NCBI RefSeq assembly: GCF_017569225.1
Contig: NZ_CP071868.1
Coordinates: 3,720,001 to 3,784,000, forward strand
Length of the DNA: 64,000 nt
Direction of reading: 5' to 3'
Source: Pengzhenrongella sicca
GTDB lineage: Bacteria > Actinomycetota > Actinomycetes > Actinomycetales > Cellulomonadaceae
Shown here in pieces: positions 42,617-51,663 of the stretch. The first letter of the stretch is position 1. Each line of letters starts with the position of its first letter. The notes beneath the pieces are model-generated. The model made no database searches, was not told the DNA's origin, and saw only the letters and a program-made list of their open reading frames with translations. A program made the position numbers and the translations under genes.

Positions 42617-43758
42617 TGTCCCACGTGCACCTGTCGAAGGCGGACACGACCGAGGTCGAGGAGCAGTACGTGCTCGATGCGTTGCGGTCGGGCTGGGTCG
42701 CACCGCTCGGGCCCCACGTCGACGCGTTCGAGCACGAGGTCGCGGAGCGTGCCGGCGTGGCCCACGCGCTCGCGCTCTCGTCGGGCACGGCGGCGCTGCA
42801 CCTGGCCCTGCTCGAGCTGGGAGCGGGGCCGGGAACCGCCGTCGTCGTCCCGAGCATGACGTTCGTCGCGTCCGCGATGCCCGTCGTCTACACCGGCGCC
42901 GAGCCGGTGTTCGTCGACTCCCGCCTGGACGGCAACGTCGACCCCGAGCTGCTCCTGCACGCCATCGACACGCTGCTCGCCGGGGGCACGCGCGTGGTCG
43001 CCGCCATGAGCGTCGACCTCTTCGGGCGGTGCGCCGAGTACGACGAGATCGTGCCCGGCCTGGCCGACCGCGGGATCCCCCTGCTCGACGACGCCGCCGA
43101 GGCCTTCGGCGCGGCGTACCGCGGGCGGCCCGCCGGCTCCCAGGGCGCGGCCGCGGTGTTCTCGTTCAACGGCAACAAGATCCTCACGACGTCCGGCGGC
43201 GGCATGCTCGTCAGCGACAACGGGCAGCTCATCGACCGAGCCCGGTACCTGTCCACCCAGGCCCGCCAGCCGGCGGACCACTACGAGCACACCGAGGTGG
43301 GCTTCAACTACCGGCTGTCCAACGTCCTCGCCGCGCTCGGGCGGGCCCAGCTGTCCCGGTTCGACGCGATGCTGTCCCGCCGCCGGGCCATCCGTGCGCG
43401 CTACGTCGAGAGCCTCGCCGATCTGGACGGGGTCCGGGTCATCGGCCACGACAGCCCGGGCCGCGGGGACGACGAGGACAACTGCTGGCTCACCTGCATC
43501 GAGCTGGACCCCGCCGGGACCGCGACCAGCCCCGAGCGGGTGATCGCCGACCTCGCGCGCGAGGACATCGAGGCGCGGCGGCTCTGGAAGCCGATGCACC
43601 TGCAGCCGGTGTTCGGGGCCAGCCGCACGTTCAGCACGGGCATCGCGTCGCGGCTCTTCGCCCGCGGGGTCGCGCTGCCGAGCGGCTCGGCCCTGACCGA
43701 CGACGACATCGACCGGGTCGTGAAAGTGCTCCGCGGCGCGCTGGTGGCGGCGCGATGA
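42616..43758 (+). CDS. DegT/DnrJ/EryC1 aminotransferase (PglE-like)
   Basis: This 380-aa PLP-dependent sugar aminotransferase has ALSSGTAALHLAL (~55-67) binding the cofactor phosphate, the DDAAEAFGA aspartate (~157), and the Schiff-base lysine in FNGNKILTTSGGG (~185). It would transfer an amino group to C4 of the 4-keto sugar made by the preceding gene, whose stop it overlaps (TGATG). In the Pgl scheme the product is UDP-4-amino-4,6-dideoxy-GlcNAc. Confidence 0.9.
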   Translation: MSHVHLSKADTTEVEEQYVLDALRSGWVAPLGPHVDAFEHEVAERAGVAHALALSSGTAALHLALLELGAGPGTAVVVPSMTFVASAMPVVYTGAEPVFVDSRLDGNVDPELLLHAIDTLLAGGTRVVAAMSVDLFGRCAEYDEIVPGLADRGIPLLDDAAEAFGAAYRGRPAGSQGAAAVFSFNGNKILTTSGGGMLVSDNGQLIDRARYLSTQARQPADHYEHTEVGFNYRLSNVLAALGRAQLSRFDAMLSRRRAIRARYVESLADLDGVRVIGHDSPGRGDDEDNCWLTCIELDPAGTATSPERVIADLAREDIEARRLWKPMHLQPVFGASRTFSTGIASRLFARGVALPSGSALTDDDIDRVVKVLRGALVAAR

Positions 43759-44375
43759 GCCGCCGCCGCGACCTCGCCAAGCGCGCGCTCGACCTCACCG
43801 TCGCGCTCGCGCTCGCCGTCGTGACCCTCCCCGTCCAGGCGGCGGCGGCCGCCGCGATCCGCGGCACCCTCGGAAGTCCGGTGCTGTTCCGGCAGCGGCG
43901 GCCCGGCCGCGACGGCGTGCCGTTCGTCCTCGTGAAGTTCAGGACCATGGCCGACGTCGATCCGGCGCGCGGCCTCGTCGACGACGCGGCCCGGCTGACA
44001 CCGCTCGGCCGCTGGCTGCGCTCGACGAGCATCGACGAGCTGCCGACGCTGTGGAACGTCGTGCGCGGCGATCTGAGCCTCGTCGGGCCGCGCCCCTTGC
44101 TGATGCAGTACCTCGAGCGGTACTCCCCCGAGCAGGCGCGGCGGCACGAGGTCCGGCCCGGCCTGACCGGGCTCGCCCAGGTCGCGGGCCGCAACGCGCT
44201 GAGCTGGGAGGACAAGCTCAGGCTCGACGTCGAGTACGTCGACAGCCGGTCGTTGCGGGGCGACCTGCGCATCCTGCGCGCTACGGTCCCGCTCCTCGCG
44301 CGGCGGGTGGGGATCTCGGCGGCGGGCGAGGCGACCGCGGCCCAGTTCCACGGCGCCGCGGGGCCCGCCTCGTGA
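43755..44375 (+). CDS. Undecaprenyl-phosphate sugar phosphotransferase (PglC-like)
   Basis: This 206-aa monotopic phosphoglycosyl transferase has one membrane segment (~12-35), then VLFRQRRPGRDGVPFVLVKFRTM, the STSIDELPTLWNVVRGDLSLVGPRPLL core with the catalytic Asp-Glu pair, and RPGLTGLAQVAGRNAL. Its short length (no extra N-terminal helices) matches PglC. It starts the lipid-linked repeat unit by moving a sugar phosphate, probably the diamino sugar, to undecaprenyl phosphate. Overlaps on both sides are four bases. Confidence 0.92.
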   Translation: MSRRRDLAKRALDLTVALALAVVTLPVQAAAAAAIRGTLGSPVLFRQRRPGRDGVPFVLVKFRTMADVDPARGLVDDAARLTPLGRWLRSTSIDELPTLWNVVRGDLSLVGPRPLLMQYLERYSPEQARRHEVRPGLTGLAQVAGRNALSWEDKLRLDVEYVDSRSLRGDLRILRATVPLLARRVGISAAGEATAAQFHGAAGPAS

Positions 44376-45010
44376 TCGGCCCGCTGTTCGTCGTCGGCGC
44401 CGGGGGTTTCGGCCGCGAGACGCTGAGCATCCTCCACGCGCTCGCCGCGGACGGCGGCCTCCCGCCCGTCACCGGCGTGATCGACGACGACCCGGCGCGG
44501 GCCGACCTCGACCGGATCGAGGAGCTGGGCCAGCGCGTCGTCGGCACGGTCGCCGACCTCGCCCGGCGGACGGGCCCGTTCGGCGCGGTGCTGGCGATCG
44601 GCTCGGCACCAGCCCGGCGCCGGATCGCCGACCTCCTCGCCGGCACCCCGGTGCGCTACCCCGTCGTCGTCCACCCCGACGCGACGATCGGCCGGCTCGT
44701 GCACCTGGCGGAGGGGGTCGTGGTGGCGCCGGGCGCGCGCCTGAGCACGAACGTCCTCGTCGGCCGGCACGTCCAGATCGACCAGAACGCCGTCGTCGGC
44801 CACGACTGCGTCCTCGAGGAGTTCGCCCGCCTGAACCCGCAGGTCTGCGTGTCCGGGGCCGTCCGGATCGGCAGCGGCGCGCTCGTCGGCGCCGCGGCGA
44901 CGGTCCTGCCGGGCCTGTCGGTGGGCGCCGACGCGATCGTCGGGGCAGGCGCCGTCGTGACCCGCTCGGTCGCGCCGGGCGCCGTCGTGAAGGGGGTTCC
45001 GGCCCGATGA
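44372..45010 (+). CDS. PglD-like sugar N-acetyltransferase
   Basis: This 212-aa protein has a Rossmann-like N-terminal domain (VVGAGGFGRETLSIL) and a left-handed beta-helix of hexapeptide repeats (~100-205). The catalytic histidine is in AVVGHDC (~143). PglD acetylates the 4-amino group of the UDP sugar to give the diacetylated form used by the initiating transferase. Start GTG 44372 overlaps the upstream stop (GTGA). Confidence 0.88.
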   Translation: MIGPLFVVGAGGFGRETLSILHALAADGGLPPVTGVIDDDPARADLDRIEELGQRVVGTVADLARRTGPFGAVLAIGSAPARRRIADLLAGTPVRYPVVVHPDATIGRLVHLAEGVVVAPGARLSTNVLVGRHVQIDQNAVVGHDCVLEEFARLNPQVCVSGAVRIGSGALVGAAATVLPGLSVGADAIVGAGAVVTRSVAPGAVVKGVPAR

Positions 45011-46332
45011 GGATCGCGGTCGTCACGCAGTATTACCCGCCGGAACCCGTGCCCATCCCCGCCGACGTCGCGCGCGGCCTGGCCGAGCGCGGGCACGACG
45101 TCCGCGTGCTCACGGGCTACCCGAGCTATCCGGCCGGGCGGCTCGCACCCGGCTATCGCCAGCGCCTGCGGGGCCGCGAGCGCGAGCGCGACGGCGGCGT
45201 CGAGGTCCGCCGCGTCCCGCTCGTGATCAGCCATTCGCTCAGCGCGGTCGGCCGGCTGCTCAGCTACGCCAGCTTCGCCGCGAGCTCGCTCGCCGCCGGC
45301 CGATTCGTGCGCGCCGCCGACGTCGTCTACGTGTACGCGACCCCGATGACCGCCGCAATCGGCCCCGGCTGGTGGTCGCGGACCCGGGGGACGCCGTTCG
45401 TGCTGCACGTCCAGGACCTCTGGCCGGAGTCCGTCACCGGGTCGTCGATGCTCCGGGGCCGGGCGCTGTCGCGGGCCGTCGCGGCCGTGCTCGCGCCGTG
45501 GCTGGGCTGGACCTACCGGTCCGCCGCGGCGTCGATCGCGGTCGGCCCCGGGATGGCGCGGCTGCTGGTCGAGCGCGGCGCCCCGGCCGAGCGCGTGGTC
45601 ACGGTGCTCAACTGGTCGGCGGCCGCCTGGCCGGCGGAGGCGGAGCCCGACCCGGCCGGCGGCCGGCTTGACGAGCCGGCGGGCGGACGCACGGGCCTGC
45701 ACCTCGTGTACGCCGGGAACGTCGGCGACGCCCAGGATCTCGAGACGGTCGTGCGCGCGGCGGCGCTGGTGCGCGATCTCGACGGGTTCCGCGTGAGCGT
45801 CGTCGGCTCGGGGGTCGCCGAGGGCCGCATCCACGATCTCGTGCGCGGCCTCAAGGCGACCAACGTCGTCCTGGCCGGGCGGGTCCCCCGCGACCTGATG
45901 CACCCGATCCACCGGAGCGCCGACTTCGAGCTCGTGCCACTCAAAGACCTGCCGATCTTCCGCGTGACCATCCCCTCGAAGCTCCAGGAGAGCCTGGCCC
46001 TCGGCATCCCGGTCATCACGACCGTGGCCGGCGACGTCGCCGACCTCGTCACCCGCGAGGGGCTCGGCCTTGCGAGCGCGCCCGGCGACCCGGTGCGGCT
46101 CGCCGAGGCCTTCCGCGCGGCCTACGCCCTGCCCCCGGCCGAGCGCCGCGCGATGGGTGCGCGCGCGAGCGCCTACTCGCGCGCCGCGATGTCGCGGGTC
46201 GCCGCCCTCGATGCGATCGAGCGCGTCGTGACCAGCGCCGCGGGCCCGGGCCCGTGGAAGACTGGCCCTGACTCGGACAGCAGAACCGGTCGGCGGCGCG
46301 GCCGACCGCGAGGCCGCTTGGAGGACCGGTGA
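45007..46332 (+). CDS. Glycosyltransferase family 4, WbuB-like
   Basis: This 441-aa GT-B fold enzyme opens with TQYYPPEPVPIPADVARGLAERG, typical of WbuB/WcaI-type transferases. The donor site in the C-terminal half has VYAGNVGDAQDLETVV (~236-251) and FRVTIPSKLQESLALGIPV. WbuB transfers L-FucNAc and is usually encoded just before the three UDP-L-FucNAc genes, exactly the order seen here. The C-terminal ~35 residues are basic and unlike the family. It probably adds the second sugar of the repeat. Confidence 0.82.
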   Translation: MRIAVVTQYYPPEPVPIPADVARGLAERGHDVRVLTGYPSYPAGRLAPGYRQRLRGRERERDGGVEVRRVPLVISHSLSAVGRLLSYASFAASSLAAGRFVRAADVVYVYATPMTAAIGPGWWSRTRGTPFVLHVQDLWPESVTGSSMLRGRALSRAVAAVLAPWLGWTYRSAAASIAVGPGMARLLVERGAPAERVVTVLNWSAAAWPAEAEPDPAGGRLDEPAGGRTGLHLVYAGNVGDAQDLETVVRAAALVRDLDGFRVSVVGSGVAEGRIHDLVRGLKATNVVLAGRVPRDLMHPIHRSADFELVPLKDLPIFRVTIPSKLQESLALGIPVITTVAGDVADLVTREGLGLASAPGDPVRLAEAFRAAYALPPAERRAMGARASAYSRAAMSRVAALDAIERVVTSAAGPGPWKTGPDSDSRTGRRRGRPRGRLEDR

Positions 46333-47363
46333 CAGACTCGGACGCCATGCAGGGCGCCACCGTGACGATCACGGGCGGCACCGGATCCTTCGGCTCGACG
46401 ATGGTCGGCCACCTCCTCACGCGCGGCGTCGGCGAGGTCCACATCCTGTCCCGGGACGAGACGAAGCAGGACGACATGCGCACCCGGTTCGCCGACTCGC
46501 GGCTGAAGTTCTTCCTCGGCGACGTGCGCGACCCCGACAGCGTCGCGGACGCGCTCATCGGGACCGACTTCGTGTTCCACGCGGCGGCGCTCAAGCAGGT
46601 GCCCTCGTGCGAGTTCTTCCCGCAGCAGGCCGTCAAGACGAACGTGCTCGGCAGCCACAACGTCGTCGAGGCGGCTGCGGCGGCCGGCGTGCGCGCCGTC
46701 GTCTTCCTCTCCACCGACAAGGCGGTCTACCCGGTCAACGCGATGGGCATGTCCAAGGCCCTGATGGAGAAGACCGCGCAGGCCTTCGCGCGCAGCCACC
46801 CGGGCTCGCGCACGACCGTGTCCCTGACCCGGTACGGCAACGTCATGTACTCGCGCGGCTCCGTCATCCCCCTGTTCGTCCGGCAGCTCCAGGCGGGCCT
46901 GCCCCTGACCGTGACCGAGCCGCGGATGACCCGGTTCCTCATGTCGCTGCCGGAGTCCGTCGGGCTGGTCGAGTACGCGTTCACGCACGCCGAGCCGGGC
47001 GACCTCTTTGTGCGCAAGGCGCCGGCCTGCACGGTCGAGGTGCTCGCCCGCGCGGTTGCGAGCCTGCTCGGGGTCGAGGCGCCGGAGCTCAAGCGGATCG
47101 GGACCCGGCACGGCGAGAAGCTGCACGAGACGCTGCTCTCGCGCGAGGAGATGGTCAAGGCGCAGGACCGGGGCGACTACTTCCGCGTGCCGCTCGATGC
47201 CCGGTCGCTGCAATACGAGCTGTACTACGAGGAGGGCGCGCCGGAGGCCAACACCTTCGACGACTACACGTCGGAGAACACCACGCGCCTCGACCTCGAG
47301 CAGACCAAGGCGCTGCTGCTCCAGCTGCCCGAGTTCCAGGCGCTGGCCGGGTCCGCGCGGTGA
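46329..47363 (+). CDS. capE: UDP-GlcNAc 4,6-dehydratase/5-epimerase (CapE/FnlA)
   Basis: This 344-aa SDR enzyme carries out the first step from UDP-GlcNAc toward UDP-L-FucNAc. The nucleotide motif is TGGTGSFGSTMV (~14-25). STDKAVYPVNAMGMSKALMEK carries the active-site region, with Met in the usual Tyr place and Lys retained, as in CapE. The C-terminal region ends DDYTSENTTRLDLEQ, a recognisable CapE tail phrase. GTG 46329 overlaps the upstream stop and CapF follows with a GTGA overlap. Confidence 0.92.
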   Translation: MTDSDAMQGATVTITGGTGSFGSTMVGHLLTRGVGEVHILSRDETKQDDMRTRFADSRLKFFLGDVRDPDSVADALIGTDFVFHAAALKQVPSCEFFPQQAVKTNVLGSHNVVEAAAAAGVRAVVFLSTDKAVYPVNAMGMSKALMEKTAQAFARSHPGSRTTVSLTRYGNVMYSRGSVIPLFVRQLQAGLPLTVTEPRMTRFLMSLPESVGLVEYAFTHAEPGDLFVRKAPACTVEVLARAVASLLGVEAPELKRIGTRHGEKLHETLLSREEMVKAQDRGDYFRVPLDARSLQYELYYEEGAPEANTFDDYTSENTTRLDLEQTKALLLQLPEFQALAGSAR

Positions 47364-48451
47364 AGGTCCTGCTCACGGGCGCCGGCGGCTTCCTCGGCTG
47401 GCATACGCGCGCTCGCCTGCAGGCCCTGACCGCGCACGACGTCGTCGCCGTCACCCGGGCGCAGTGGCCGGACCTCGCGGCCCTCGCCCGGGGCGCCGAC
47501 GCCGTCGTGCACATCGCTGGGGTGAACCGGGGCGACGACGCCGAGGTCGAGCGCGGCAACCTCGACCTCGCGCGCGACGTCGCCGACGCCGTGCGAGCGA
47601 GCGGGTCGGCGCCGCGGATCGTGTTCGCCGACTCGATCCAGGCCGGCGGCGACAGCCCGTACGGCCGGGGCAAGCGGGCGGCGGCCGACGTGCTCGCGCG
47701 CGCGGCCGACGACGTCGGGTCGGCTCTCGTCGACGTGCGGCTGCCGAACCTGTTCGGTGAGCACGGCCGGCCCCGCTACAACTCGTTCGTCGCGACCTTC
47801 GTCGACGCCGTCATGCGCGGCGAGCCGCCGCAGGTCGCGGACCGCCCGGTCGACCTGCTGCACGTGCAGGCCGCGGCGCAGACCCTGCTCGACGCGCTCG
47901 CCGCGCCGGCCGGCCGGATCGAGCCCGCGGGCACCCCGACGACCGTCGCCGCCGTGCTGCGCACGCTGCGCGACCTCGACCGCGTGTACGCGGGCTCGGA
48001 CATCCCGCCGCTGCTGACCGAGCTCGACGTCGACCTGTTCAACACGCTCCGCACCGCGCGCTTCCCCGCGTCCTACCCCCTCGCGCTGACCCGGCGCACC
48101 GACGACCGCGGGAGCCTCGTGGAGGTCGTGCGCGCGCACGGCGGCCAGGGGCAGACGTTCGTGTCGACGACGCGGCCGGGGATCACCCGCGGCGAGCACT
48201 TCCACCTGCGCAAGGTCGAGCGCTTCGTCGTGCTGGCGGGCACGGCCCGGATCTCGCTGCGCCGGCTGTTCACGGAAAAGATCGTCAACTTCGACGTCGC
48301 CGGCGAGACGCCCGTCGTCGTCGACATGCCCACCGGCTGGGCGCACAACATCACCAACACCGGCGCGGGCGAGCTGACCACGCTGTTCTGGACGCACGAG
48401 CTGTTCGACCCCGCGGCCCCCGACACCTTCCCCGAAGCGGTCGGCACCTGA
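47360..48451 (+). CDS. capF: Bifunctional reductase/epimerase CapF (FnlB)
   Basis: This 363-aa protein has two domains: an N-terminal SDR reductase (~1-240; LLTGAGGFLGWHTRARL) and a C-terminal cupin (~250-360; ITRGEHFHLRKVERFVVLAG, WAHNITNTG) whose histidines bind zinc. In UDP-L-FucNAc synthesis the cupin epimerises at C3 and the SDR domain reduces C4. Start GTG 47360 overlaps the CapE stop and the stop shares a base with the CapG ATG. Confidence 0.92.
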   Translation: MKVLLTGAGGFLGWHTRARLQALTAHDVVAVTRAQWPDLAALARGADAVVHIAGVNRGDDAEVERGNLDLARDVADAVRASGSAPRIVFADSIQAGGDSPYGRGKRAAADVLARAADDVGSALVDVRLPNLFGEHGRPRYNSFVATFVDAVMRGEPPQVADRPVDLLHVQAAAQTLLDALAAPAGRIEPAGTPTTVAAVLRTLRDLDRVYAGSDIPPLLTELDVDLFNTLRTARFPASYPLALTRRTDDRGSLVEVVRAHGGQGQTFVSTTRPGITRGEHFHLRKVERFVVLAGTARISLRRLFTEKIVNFDVAGETPVVVDMPTGWAHNITNTGAGELTTLFWTHELFDPAAPDTFPEAVGT

Positions 48452-49596
48452 TGCTCAAGGTCGTGACCATCGTCGGCACGCGGCCGGAGCTGATCCGCCT
48501 CTCGCGGGTCATTGCCCTGCTCGAGGCGACCGTCGACCACGTGCTGGTGCACACCGGCCAGAACTACGACCCCGCGCTGAACGAGGTGTTCTTCCGAGAC
48601 CTCGGCCTGCGAGCGCCCGACCACCAGCTCGCGGTGGACACGTCGTCGCTCGGCCGGGTGCTCGGCGAGACGCTGATCAAGACCGAGCAGGTGCTGCTCG
48701 CCGAGCGGCCCGACGCCGTCGTCGTGCTGGGCGACACCAACAGCTCCATCGCCGCGGTGATGGCCAAGCGCCTGCGGATCCCCGTCTACCACCTCGAGGC
48801 CGGCAACCGGTGCTTCGACGAGAACGTCCCGGAGGAGACGAACCGGCGGATGATCGACCACGTCGCCGACTTCAACCTCGTCTACACCGAGCACGCCCGC
48901 CGCAACCTGCTTGCCGAGGGCCTGCACCCGCGCCGGATCCTGCTCATCGGGTCGCCGATGCGCGAGGTGCTCGGCGCCTACCGGAACCAGATCGAGGCGT
49001 CGACCGTGCTGGACCGGCTCGGGCTGACCGCCGGCGGCTACTTCCTGGTGAGCGCCCACCGCGAGGAGAACGTCGACTCGCCCGCGCGGCTGCGGCTGCT
49101 GCTCGAGTGCCTGGTCGCGGTGCGCGAACGCTGGGGCCTGCCGCTGTACGTCTCGACCCACCCGCGCACGCGCAAGCGGCTCGAGGCGCTGCCGGGCTGG
49201 GCCGCACCGGAGGGCATCGTGTTCCACGAGCCGTTCGGCTTCCACGACTTCAACCGCCTGCAGCTCGGCGCGGCGTGCGTGCTCTCCGACTCGGGCACCA
49301 TCGCGGAGGAGTCCACGATCCTCGGCTTCCCGGCGATCACCCTGCGCGACTCGATCGAGCGCCCCGAGGCGCTCGACACCGGCGGGATCGTGATGACCGG
49401 GCTGGACGCGGGCGACGTCGTCGCCGCCGTGACGCTCGCGATTGCGGCGACCGGCGCCGGGCCCGGCAGCGGCGTGAGCGAGCGGACCCCGGCGGACTAC
49501 CTGATCACCAACACCTCGCAACGGACGGTGAGCTTCATCCTCTCGACCGCGCGGCGGCACCGCGACTGGTCCGGGCTGAGAGACCCCTCGACGTGA
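48451..49596 (+). CDS. capG: UDP-sugar 2-epimerase CapG (FnlC)
   Basis: This 381-aa protein of the non-hydrolysing UDP-GlcNAc 2-epimerase fold has VGTRPELIRLSRVI (~6-19), HTGQNYDPALNEVFF (~35-49), HLEAGNRCFDENVPEE (~112-127) and SDSGTIAEES (~283-292). Directly after CapE and CapF it is best read as the third enzyme, inverting C2 to yield UDP-L-FucNAc, rather than a ManNAc-forming WecB. Confidence 0.92.
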   Translation: MLKVVTIVGTRPELIRLSRVIALLEATVDHVLVHTGQNYDPALNEVFFRDLGLRAPDHQLAVDTSSLGRVLGETLIKTEQVLLAERPDAVVVLGDTNSSIAAVMAKRLRIPVYHLEAGNRCFDENVPEETNRRMIDHVADFNLVYTEHARRNLLAEGLHPRRILLIGSPMREVLGAYRNQIEASTVLDRLGLTAGGYFLVSAHREENVDSPARLRLLLECLVAVRERWGLPLYVSTHPRTRKRLEALPGWAAPEGIVFHEPFGFHDFNRLQLGAACVLSDSGTIAEESTILGFPAITLRDSIERPEALDTGGIVMTGLDAGDVVAAVTLAIAATGAGPGSGVSERTPADYLITNTSQRTVSFILSTARRHRDWSGLRDPST

Positions 49597-49605
49597 GCCC
49601 GCGCC

Positions 49606-50997
49606 GTGCCTGACGTCGCGAGCGAGGCGAGCCCGGAGACCCGGCGTGGCCGCGAGCGCACCCGGCGGCTGATCGCCGGGATCGGCACGTCGATCCTCAG
49701 CCGCGGGGCGTCGGCGATCGCGCCCATCGTGCTCATCCCGGTCACGCTCAACTACCTCGGAGCTGAGCTGTACGGGCTGTGGATGGCCGTCGCCGCGCTC
49801 GCCGGCATGGCGTACTGGGCGGACCTCGGCCTGGGCAACGGTCTGCTCACCAAGCTCGCGCCCTGCCATGCGTCGAACGACTGGACGCTGGCCCGGACGT
49901 ACGTCTCGAGCGCCTACGCCGTGCTGGTGCCCGTCTGCACCGCGATCACCGGACTGCTCTGGGCCGCCTCGGGCGTCGTCCCCTGGTCGCGACTGTTCAA
50001 CGTCACCGACCCGCAGGTCCAGCAGGACACCCGCCTCGTGGTCGTGATCTGCCTGACCGCCTTCCTGGTGAACATCCCGCTGTCGCTGGTCCAGCGCGCG
50101 CAGTACGCCTACCAGCAGGTCGCCCAGAGCAACGCCTGGCTCGCCGCGGGCAGCCTGCTGTCGGCGAGCCTCGCGGTGGCGGCCGTCGCGGCGGACCTCG
50201 ACCCGACCCTGGTCATCGCCGCCGCCGTGTCCGGACCCGTCCTCACCAACGTCGCGGCCAGCGCCTGGGTCTACGGCCGACCGCTGCGACGGCTGCGACC
50301 GACCAGGCGTTCGGTCGACCGCGCCGCGGCGAGCCAGCTGTTCAGGCTCGGCGGGCTGTTCTTCATCCTCTCGATCGTCACCGCCGTCGCCCTGAACGCC
50401 GACAGCCTCGTCATCGCGCACTCTCTCGGCCTCGCCGCCGTGACCGAGTACACGGTGCCCGCCCGGCTCTTCACCGCCATCGGCCTGCTGGCGACGCTCG
50501 TGAACCTTCCCCTGTGGCCAGCGAACGGCGAGGCGCTCGCCCGCGGGGATTTCCAGTGGGTCCGGCGCACGGCCACCCGGATGAGCCTGCTGTCCGGGGC
50601 GGCCGTCCTCCTGCCCGTGCTCTTCCTGGTCGCCTTCGGCGGCCGCGTGCTCGACGTCTGGCTGCATTCCGACATCGCCGCCTCGACCGGCCTCTTCGTG
50701 GCCCTCGGGGCGTGGTGGTTCCTGCTCTCGACCGCGGCGCCGCTGTTCATGGTGCAGAACGCGGCCGGCCGCATCGCGCCCCAGCTCGTGGGCTGGTTCG
50801 TCTACCTGGTCGTGTCCATCCCGGCGAAGCTCCTCGTCGCCGGGCCGCTCGGCGTCGCCGGGGTCGCCGGCGTGAGCGCGCTGGGCTACGCCCTGATCAT
50901 CTGGCCAGCCGCGGCCGCCGGATACCGCAGCACGTTCCGGCGCGGGGTCCCACCCGCGCCCTCGCCGCACCCGCCGCACCTGATGGAGGAATCGTGA
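49606..50997 (+). CDS. wzx: Wzx-type oligosaccharide flippase
   Basis: This 463-aa protein has about twelve to fourteen membrane helices and the MOP/PST layout, beginning with a basic segment and LSRGASAIAPIVLIPVTLNYLGAELYGLWMAV, typical of polysaccharide flippases. It would move the lipid-linked repeat unit across the membrane. It starts 9 bp after CapG, the first real gap in the operon, and overlaps the acetyltransferase gene by GTGA. Confidence 0.88.
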   Translation: MPDVASEASPETRRGRERTRRLIAGIGTSILSRGASAIAPIVLIPVTLNYLGAELYGLWMAVAALAGMAYWADLGLGNGLLTKLAPCHASNDWTLARTYVSSAYAVLVPVCTAITGLLWAASGVVPWSRLFNVTDPQVQQDTRLVVVICLTAFLVNIPLSLVQRAQYAYQQVAQSNAWLAAGSLLSASLAVAAVAADLDPTLVIAAAVSGPVLTNVAASAWVYGRPLRRLRPTRRSVDRAAASQLFRLGGLFFILSIVTAVALNADSLVIAHSLGLAAVTEYTVPARLFTAIGLLATLVNLPLWPANGEALARGDFQWVRRTATRMSLLSGAAVLLPVLFLVAFGGRVLDVWLHSDIAASTGLFVALGAWWFLLSTAAPLFMVQNAAGRIAPQLVGWFVYLVVSIPAKLLVAGPLGVAGVAGVSALGYALIIWPAAAAGYRSTFRRGVPPAPSPHPPHLMEES

Positions 50998-51554
50998 AGC
51001 TCCCGCTTCGAGCAACGAGCCGGGCGATCCGCGATCGCCTGAGCGCCGCCCGCGACCCGGAGGCGTTCGCCCGGTCGATCGGGGTACGGCTGAACGGCAA
51101 GGTGCGGTTCTACGGCATGACCCGCGACATGTTCGGCTCGGAACCGTGGCTGGTGACGTTCGGGGACAACGTCTACGTCGCCGCCGGGGTGCAGTTCATC
51201 ACCCACGACGGCGCCACCATCGTCCTGCGCAAGAGGGTCCCCGACCTGGAGTGGACAGCGCCCATCACGATCGGGAACGACGTGTTCCTCGGGCTTCGCG
51301 CCCTCATCCTCCCCGGCGTCCGGATCGGCGACGGGAGCATCGTCGGCGCCGGCGCCGTCGTCACTCGCGACGTGCCGGACAACAGCGTGGTCGGCGGGTC
51401 GCCCGCGCGTCGCATCTCGTCGACGGACGAGTACCTCGAGAAGATGAAGGCCAAGTCGCTCGGCCTCGGGCACCTCTCGGGGGCGGAGAAGGACGCCCGG
51501 CTGCGCGAGCTCTTCGACGACAACCGGTCCGACGACGGACGTCAGGAGGGGTGA
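50994..51554 (+). CDS. Hexapeptide-repeat acyltransferase
   Basis: This 186-aa protein has an N-terminal helical lead (~1-35) and a left-handed beta-helix (~45-140; ITIGNDVFLGLRALILPGVRIG, GSIVGAGAVVTRDVPDNSVVGG). The active-site histidine is in FITHDGA (~69). The charged tail is helical. It probably O-acetylates a sugar of the polysaccharide. GGAGG lies 4 nt before GTG 50994. Confidence 0.85.
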   Translation: MKLPLRATSRAIRDRLSAARDPEAFARSIGVRLNGKVRFYGMTRDMFGSEPWLVTFGDNVYVAAGVQFITHDGATIVLRKRVPDLEWTAPITIGNDVFLGLRALILPGVRIGDGSIVGAGAVVTRDVPDNSVVGGSPARRISSTDEYLEKMKAKSLGLGHLSGAEKDARLRELFDDNRSDDGRQEG

Positions 51555-51558
51555 CCCG

Positions 51559-51663
51559 ATGCGGAGGGCGATTGCTGGCATCCTCGCCGTTCTCGTGATT
51601 GTCTGGAAAGCGGGCGCGGATCGACTACCGACAGGCGGCGACGTGACGTGGCGAGCGGCATGA
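51559..51663 (+). CDS. Candidate 34-residue membrane peptide
   Basis: A short open frame begins at ATG 51559 with a strong AGGAGGGG ribosome site about 8 nt upstream and ends at TGA 51661-51663, overlapping the next gene's ATG as ATGA. The peptide starts MRR and continues with a hydrophobic run (IAGILAVLVIVW, ~5-16), then a polar tail, as in small single-pass membrane proteins. It fills what would otherwise be an unexplained gap inside a tightly packed operon. It could instead be a leader that couples translation of the next gene. Confidence 0.5.
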   Translation: MRRAIAGILAVLVIVWKAGADRLPTGGDVTWRAA

